From NCBI RefSeq assembly GCF_003595195.1, contig NZ_CP032418.1, positions 632,501 to 696,500 on the forward strand: 64,000 bases of DNA, written 5' to 3'. The notes under the pieces were generated by a model that did no database searches, was not told where the DNA came from, and worked only from the letters and a program-made list of their open reading frames with translations. The position numbers and the translations under genes were made by a program. Origin of the DNA: Paenisporosarcina cavernae (GTDB taxonomy: Bacteria; Bacillota; Bacilli; Bacillales_A; Planococcaceae). This document shows positions 59,466 to 64,000 of the stretch, one piece after another (position 1 is the first letter of the stretch; each line of letters starts with the position of its first letter).

Positions 59466-59495
59466 TAGATGAAAATCTTTTAGTAAACATTAACT

Positions 59496-59517
59496 CAAAA
59501 AAACCTTTGGTTTTTGT
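59496..59517 (+). terminator. Terminator after ftsX
   Basis: AAAAACC-TTT-GGTTTTT stem followed by GTTT. Short stem, so termination may be partial. Confidence 0.6.
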
Positions 59518-59520
59518 TTC

Positions 59521-59799
59521 CGACGAACGCTTTCCGCGGGCTTGGCTTCAGTCTCCTCGGCACTGCGTTCCTCCGGGGCCTTCAGCTCAAGCTATTCCCG
59601 CTGGAGTCGTCGTCTACAACTTCAACCAAATATAGATTCGTAGAAGCTGAACATCTCTAGAAAATATAAACGTCATTATTAAGATGACGACAATGATCAT
59701 TTTCCGCTAACAGCTGGAAAAGTATTCGTTGAAGACCCCGCAGTGTAGTGCTTTTTGCTACACGAGGAGGCTGAGGCAATGTCAGCGTTAAGCGGCAAA
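59521..59799. repeat. Pair of inverted GC-rich intergenic elements
   Basis: 59521-59615 (plus) reads CGCTTTCCGCGGGC...CAGTCTCCTCGG...CTCCGGGGCCTTCA...GCTGGAG. 59704-59799 read on the minus strand has the same order of blocks: CGCTTAACGC...CAGCCTCCTCG...CTGCGGGGTCTTCA...CAGCTG. The blocks resemble a GC-rich element that I recall as widespread in Bacillales intergenic regions. About 90 bp of AT-rich sequence with a TCATTATTAAGATGA hairpin lies between them. They separate ftsEX from the hydrolase gene. Non-coding. Confidence 0.6.
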
Positions 59800-59897
59800 T
59801 TGACGGTAAAAAATACACAAATAATTAGAAAAAATAATACCTCACCATCCATACAAAATACTTCACTGATCTATGGAACATTAGAAAGGGGAATAAC

Positions 59898-61184
59898 ATG
59901 AGAAAGAGTTTGTTGCTAGGTTTAACGCTTGTCGTTGGTTTGTCTTTTTCGGTCGAGCCAATCGCTAATGCAAGTACACTTGATGATTTGAAAAAATCAC
60001 AATCGGAGTTAAACCAGAAAAAATCAAAAATTAATTCAGAAATTAAGACAAAAGAAAAAGATATTAATGTGAATCAAACACGTCAGGAACAAATTACGTC
60101 ACAAATTCAAGCACTCGATGCAAAAATTATTGAGGCGAATGATAAAATTGAAAAAATCTTAAATGATATTAAGATTACGAACTTAGAAATTGAGAAGTTA
60201 AAAGAATCGATTAAAGAATTAGAGAAGAAAATTGCGGATCGTGATGAGTTAATTAAAGAACGTATCCGTGCGGTTCAAGCAAGTGGTGGATCGGTTAGTT
60301 ACATCGACGTCCTTCTTGGGGCGAATAGTTTTGCGGATTTCATTGACCGCTTTTCTGCAGTCAACACGTTAATGGATGCCGACCGTAAAATTTTACAGGA
60401 GCAATCCGACGATAAAAAAGCGCTTGAAGAACAAAAAGCGTCTGTAGAAGAAAAATTAGCGACCCAAGAAGCTCGTCGCGATCAGTTAGTGACATTGAAA
60501 AAACAAATGGATGCGCAAAAAGCAGAGAAAAATCGTTTAATCGATGAATTAGAAAAAGAACAAGCGCAAATGGTTGTACAAAAAGAAAAGCTGGAAAAAG
60601 AGCATTCCGAAATTCTTAAAATCAGTGCAGATGTACAAGCGAAAATCGTTTCTGAACAAAAACGTTTAGCGGAAGTTGCTCGTCAAGCAGAAATTGCGCG
60701 TAAGAAACGTGAAGCAGAAGAGCGTAAGCGTCAACAAGCATCTTCTGGTGTAAGCGTTCCTCCAGCAGTTTCTTCTGGAACGTGGACACGACCTGCAGCT
60801 GGTCGTTTCACTTCAGGTTACGGCGGACGTGATATTGGAGAAGGTGGCGAGTTCCACTATGGTGTCGATATTGCGAACAGCATCGGCACACCGATCGTTG
60901 CAGCAGCAGATGGTGTTGTATCGTACGCGGCTCCACTGAGCACATTCGGAAATGTGGTGATGGTGACGCACTCCATCGATGGCCAAATTTATACGACTGT
61001 TTACGCACACATGAGTGCCTTTAGCTCAAGCGTTGGACAAGTTGTGCAAAAAGGACAAATCATTGGACGCATGGGGAACACTGGTCGTTCGACTGGACCA
61101 CATACACACTTCGAAATTCACATTGGCTACTGGGCTGGACAGTCACATGGTTCTGTCAACCCAACTCGCTACGTATCGTTTTAA
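59898..61184 (+). CDS. Secreted coiled-coil M23 peptidoglycan hydrolase (EnvC/CwlO-like)
   Basis: A 428-residue secreted endopeptidase or hydrolase activator. Signal peptide 1-25, a long coiled coil (about 28-275) of the type that docks on FtsX, a linker (about 275-300), and a C-terminal LytM/M23 domain (about 310-425). The Zn ligands are in FHYGVD (HxxxD) and HTHFE, both intact, so it should be catalytically active. In B. subtilis FtsEX activates CwlO, and in streptococci PcsB; this neighbour of ftsEX is the likely partner here, although it has an M23 rather than an NlpC/P60 catalytic domain. SD AAAGGGG. Confidence 0.92.
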   Translation: MRKSLLLGLTLVVGLSFSVEPIANASTLDDLKKSQSELNQKKSKINSEIKTKEKDINVNQTRQEQITSQIQALDAKIIEANDKIEKILNDIKITNLEIEKLKESIKELEKKIADRDELIKERIRAVQASGGSVSYIDVLLGANSFADFIDRFSAVNTLMDADRKILQEQSDDKKALEEQKASVEEKLATQEARRDQLVTLKKQMDAQKAEKNRLIDELEKEQAQMVVQKEKLEKEHSEILKISADVQAKIVSEQKRLAEVARQAEIARKKREAEERKRQQASSGVSVPPAVSSGTWTRPAAGRFTSGYGGRDIGEGGEFHYGVDIANSIGTPIVAAADGVVSYAAPLSTFGNVVMVTHSIDGQIYTTVYAHMSAFSSSVGQVVQKGQIIGRMGNTGRSTGPHTHFEIHIGYWAGQSHGSVNPTRYVSF

Positions 61185-61194
61185 TGTAACGCCC

Positions 61195-61233
61195 GCACTC
61201 ACTCGCATCGTTACTGCTGGTGAGTGCTTTTTT
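61195..61233 (+). terminator. Intrinsic terminator after the M23 gene
   Basis: GCACTCAC / GTGAGTGC 8-bp stem with a 17-nt loop, followed by T6. Confidence 0.85.
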
Positions 61234-61292
61234 GACACAATGCTCTAGGTCAATAGCATTACCTACTACTAGCACAAAAGGAGGGAATCCCT

Positions 61293-61943
61293 TTGCCCGT
61301 AACGGATTGGTTTATCATTAAGTCACTCACTGTCCCGTCTTCTTGGATTGCCGTACTTTTCGCTCTCATCGTCACTGGAGTCATTTTATGGAAGCGTTTC
61401 GGAAAGGAAACAGAAGATTGGTATTCGGATGCGGCCATATTATTTCTACTCGTGTGGAAATTAAGCATCATCGTAACCGATTTTAATATGGTATGGAATT
61501 CGCCCATTTCGATTCTATACTTTAACGGTGGTGAAACTGGTCTTTACCTCGGATTAGTAGCCGCCATCGCGCGGGTATTCTACGTTTTATTCCAAAAAGG
61601 ATTTGCCGAACGTGAGCTTGCTGCAATGCTTCTCGGAATGATTATGGTACAATCGCTGTATCAATTTGCGATGGTCGCGCTAAATGACGGATCACTTTGG
61701 CAAAAAGCAGTCACCGTCATCCTTTTTGCGGCTCTACTCTACGTGACGTGGATAAAAGCGTTCTGGTCCCACACGTGGCGCGTACAACTAACGATGCTGT
61801 TTTTACTTGTCCACTTCGTCGTCGCTTACGCACAACCAGACGGGATTTTGCAAACGCCGCTCTACATCACCGCGATTTTAGCGCTTAGCAGTATTGCAGT
61901 TCTAACGCTACGTGAGAATGTTCGCAAACAAGTGGAGGAATAA
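61293..61943 (+). CDS. Polytopic membrane protein of unknown function
   Basis: A 216-residue protein with about six or seven transmembrane segments. No known motif is recognised; it does not carry the Cys pairs of CcdA/DsbD. TTG start at 61293 with AGGAGGG upstream. The next gene, a TlpA/ResA-like thioredoxin, begins 2 bp after its stop, so they form an operon, and it may help deliver reductant or anchor the thioredoxin (inference). Confidence 0.75.
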   Translation: MPVTDWFIIKSLTVPSSWIAVLFALIVTGVILWKRFGKETEDWYSDAAILFLLVWKLSIIVTDFNMVWNSPISILYFNGGETGLYLGLVAAIARVFYVLFQKGFAERELAAMLLGMIMVQSLYQFAMVALNDGSLWQKAVTVILFAALLYVTWIKAFWSHTWRVQLTMLFLLVHFVVAYAQPDGILQTPLYITAILALSSIAVLTLRENVRKQVEE

Positions 61944-61945
61944 CG

Positions 61946-62524
61946 TTGAAGAAGAAAATTTTTGGCTTAGTGCTCGTCGGTTTGCTGATCGTGATTGCGC
62001 TCGTTTCATACATTAAACAAGAATCCGAAACGCGCGAATCGGCACTAACAGACGAACAACTTGGTTCGGATATTGTGAACCAAACAACGAAAACAAGTTT
62101 AAAAGAAGGCGGCACGCCACCTGACTTTACGCTACAAACGTTAGACGGCGAGAAGACTCGTCTTTCTGATTACAAAGGAAAAAAAGTCATCGTGAATTTC
62201 TGGGCGACGTGGTGTCCTCCGTGTAAAGCGGAAATGCCGCATATGCAAAATTTCTACGAAGACCATGCAGAAGAGATGAATACCGAAATCTTAGCCGTTA
62301 ACTTGTTAAGCTCGGACTCGATCGAGCAAGTCGAAGAATTCGTTGGCTACAACAAACTGACGTTTCCCATTCTTCTCGACGAAGAAGGCACGATCAGTAA
62401 CGAATACGAAGCACTTACCATTCCAACGTCCTTTTTGATTAATACGGACGGGACCATCGCGCACCGCATCGTCGGTCCGATGGATGAAGACATGATGATC
62501 AATCTACTTGAAGGCATGGACTAA
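61946..62524 (+). CDS. Membrane-anchored TlpA/ResA-like thiol-disulphide protein
   Basis: A 192-residue extracytoplasmic thioredoxin. One N-terminal membrane anchor (about 5-22), then a redoxin domain (about 55-190) with active site ATWCPPCKAEMP (C90, C93) and the cis-Pro region LTIPTSFLI. ResA-type proteins reduce apocytochrome c for haem attachment, and a c-type cytochrome gene lies 5 kb away; StoA-type sporulation roles are the alternative. TTG start with GGAGG upstream. Confidence 0.88.
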   Translation: MKKKIFGLVLVGLLIVIALVSYIKQESETRESALTDEQLGSDIVNQTTKTSLKEGGTPPDFTLQTLDGEKTRLSDYKGKKVIVNFWATWCPPCKAEMPHMQNFYEDHAEEMNTEILAVNLLSSDSIEQVEEFVGYNKLTFPILLDEEGTISNEYEALTIPTSFLINTDGTIAHRIVGPMDEDMMINLLEGMD

Positions 62525-62528
62525 ACTT

Positions 62529-62606
62529 CCGTCTTCTAGCAGTCCTAACTTCCTTTCACGCTACATACAGTAGAGATGGGAGGAATGCGAACTGACTAGA
62601 AGCCGG
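62529..62606 (+). promoter_or_regulatory. Long-range inverted repeat covering the ctpB start codon
   Basis: CCGTCTTCTAGCAG (62529-62542) can pair with CTGACTAGAAGCCGG (62592-62606), with one mismatch and one bulge. The right arm contains the proposed CTG start codon and is followed by ATTTTTTT. The loop (about 49 nt) holds the SD GGGAGG. It may be a terminator for the upstream operon, a translational control element, or both. Confidence 0.5.
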
Positions 62607-64000
62607 ATTTTTTTGTTTGGCGGGATCATCCTCGCCGGACTTTTACTGTTTATTTTTTGGGGGAATAAAAGCCCTCAGCCTGGACCAGCTGCTGAAAACG
62701 TCAACCTACAGCCAATAGAAGAGGCGTACGAACGTATTTTACAATCGTCCATCACAGCTGTGAACGGGGAGCAGTTGTTAGAAGGGGCACTGCGAGGGAT
62801 GACGGCGACGCTGCGCGACCCGTATTCGACCTATTTTTCCAAAACCGAAGCAATTGCCCATCACGAGTCCCTCGCAGATGAACGAGTCGGCGTGGGAATT
62901 GAAGTAATGGAAAAAGATGGCCGTTTTATTGTGGTGTCACCTTTGAAAGAAGGGCCAGCGGAAAAAGCCGGTGTGCAACCATTTGATGAAATTGTGCAAG
63001 TGGATGATGTGAAAATGGATGGGAAGTCGTTTGGCGAATTGTTATCGTCGATTCGTGGAAAAGAAGGAACGAATGTGAAACTTGTCGTCTACCGAGAGCG
63101 AGAAGATAAGCATTATACGTTCACCATGATACGTCAATCGATGGAAGTCATTACCGTGAAATCGAAGAAACTTGAACAAGAAGAAAAATCGATAGGTGTT
63201 GTTGAGATTTCTGTGTTCGGCGAAAAAACGGCAGAAGAATGGAAAAAACAAACACAGAAACTCATAAAAGAAGGCATTGATGGATTATTGATCGATGTCC
63301 GCTCCAACCCTGGAGGTTACTTAGGAAGTGTGCAACAAATTGCGTCTAGTTTGTTGGAACCAAATAAAGTATTCACGTATATGCAAGACCCAGAAGGGGT
63401 GCTGGAACCACTAACTGTCGCAACTGAGAAAGAAACCGATTACGTGAAAAAAATGCGGAACTTACCCGTTGTCTTGCTGCAAAACAGTGGAAGTGCCTCC
63501 GCTAGTGAAGTATTAGCAGGAGCCATTCAAGGAAACGATCGCGGCATTATTGCTGGAACGACGAGCTTTGGAAAAGGCACAGTACAAGAAACGTGGAAAC
63601 TCTCAAACGGCGGAGAAGTGAAACTATCGAGTCACCGGTGGCTAACACCAGAGCGAAAATGGATTCACGGAAAAGGGATTAAAGTTGATTTAGAAGTGGA
63701 ACAGCCCGCTCTATTTGAACTCCGTGTTAATCCTGCGACTAGTACGTCCGAGCTTGGTGACTTTAACGAAGACGTCGCCTATGCACAAAAAGTATTAAAT
63801 GCCTTTGGCGAAGATTCCTTGCGAGAAGACGGTTTCTTTGACGGACAAACAAAACAAGCTGTCGTTACGTTTATGCATAAACGTGGAAAATCTTCCAGCG
63901 GTAAAATGGACATTGATTTCTACACTGTGCTTCATCAAGAAATCTCGAAATTTCAAGCAGATAAAGCAAACGACAAACAAGCCCAAATGGCGATCGGCTA
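62592..64000 (+). CDS. ctpB: CtpB-like S41 carboxy-terminal processing protease (3' end outside window)
   Basis: At least 469 residues, open at the window edge. An N-terminal basic stretch and signal anchor (RSRIFLFGGIILAGLLLFIF), then an N-terminal helical region, a PDZ domain (about 95-175, GVGIEVMEKDG...), the S41 protease core with LLIDVRSNPGGY, catalytic Ser in NSGSASASE and Lys in TSFGKGTVQ, and a C-terminal peptidoglycan-binding-like domain (about 400-469). In B. subtilis CtpB cleaves SpoIVFA during sporulation and sits beside ftsEX. No ATG, GTG or TTG lies between the upstream in-frame stop (62571) and the SD-spaced CTG at 62592. The next candidate, TTG 62613, would delete the positive charges before the anchor and has no SD. 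Confidence 0.88.
   Translation, partial: MTRSRIFLFGGIILAGLLLFIFWGNKSPQPGPAAENVNLQPIEEAYERILQSSITAVNGEQLLEGALRGMTATLRDPYSTYFSKTEAIAHHESLADERVGVGIEVMEKDGRFIVVSPLKEGPAEKAGVQPFDEIVQVDDVKMDGKSFGELLSSIRGKEGTNVKLVVYREREDKHYTFTMIRQSMEVITVKSKKLEQEEKSIGVVEISVFGEKTAEEWKKQTQKLIKEGIDGLLIDVRSNPGGYLGSVQQIASSLLEPNKVFTYMQDPEGVLEPLTVATEKETDYVKKMRNLPVVLLQNSGSASASEVLAGAIQGNDRGIIAGTTSFGKGTVQETWKLSNGGEVKLSSHRWLTPERKWIHGKGIKVDLEVEQPALFELRVNPATSTSELGDFNEDVAYAQKVLNAFGEDSLREDGFFDGQTKQAVVTFMHKRGKSSSGKMDIDFYTVLHQEISKFQADKANDKQAQMAIG

Overview
The window looks like a chromosomal segment from a motile, low-G+C Gram-positive of the order Bacillales, most likely a Planococcaceae/Caryophanaceae-type organism (inference). It has strong SD sequences, SigD-type motility promoters, S-layer-homology (SLH) proteins with a SecA2-Slap export pair, and gene order that follows the Bacillus subtilis tagO-yvyE-degSU-comF-yvyF-flgMNKL-yviE-fliW-csrA-hag-flaG-fliDST-hpf-secA-prfB-yvjA-cccB-ftsEX-ctpB stretch with insertions. 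No rRNA, tRNA, IS element, prophage or CRISPR array was seen.

Layout. 0-8.2 kb: cell-surface genes (three tandem SLH paralogues, an NlpC/P60 hydrolase with a triple WalR-type half-site, a small SLH protein, a large secreted phosphodiester glycosidase-like protein). 8.3-11.6 kb: the slap-secA2 operon, which may export them. 11.8-16.9 kb: tagO, an LCP ligase, yvyE, and degS-degU. 17.2-19.1 kb: a NERD nuclease-like gene and a lipoprotein. 19.2-31 kb: comFA-comFC, yvyF and the late flagellar genes, including three tandem flagellin genes each preceded by a CsrA-type hairpin. 29-39.4 kb: flagellar glycosylation, with two Maf-like glycosyltransferases around a small unknown gene, then a complete-looking legionaminic-acid pathway ending in a CMP-sugar synthetase. 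39.6-42.3 kb: flaG-fliD-fliS-fliT. 42.4-50.5 kb: accessory signalling (XRE regulator, MCP, two PilZ proteins, a GGDEF-EAL protein), hpf, a toxin-antitoxin pair and a tiny DnaJ-type zinc protein. 50.6-54.4 kb: secA and prfB with the programmed +1 frameshift. 54.6-57.5 kb: a second NERD gene, cytochrome c551, and a YitT-family protein. 57.9-64 kb: ftsEX, an EnvC/CwlO-like M23 hydrolase, a TlpA/ResA-like thioredoxin and a CtpB-like protease that appears to start at CTG and runs off the end.

The most unusual signal is between genes. At least six intergenic regions hold arrays of 4-6 degenerate direct repeats with a period of 20-21 bp, each unit having a conserved core of about 9-12 bp (one helical turn) and a variable half. 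One family (core near TGCGTCAAATAACTT) occurs three times. Other loci use other cores but the same period. Both NERD genes are bracketed by such arrays, in inverted orientation for the first. A second clear event is a 59-bp duplication of the hpf terminator that brackets the toxin-antitoxin pair, marking it as an inserted cassette.
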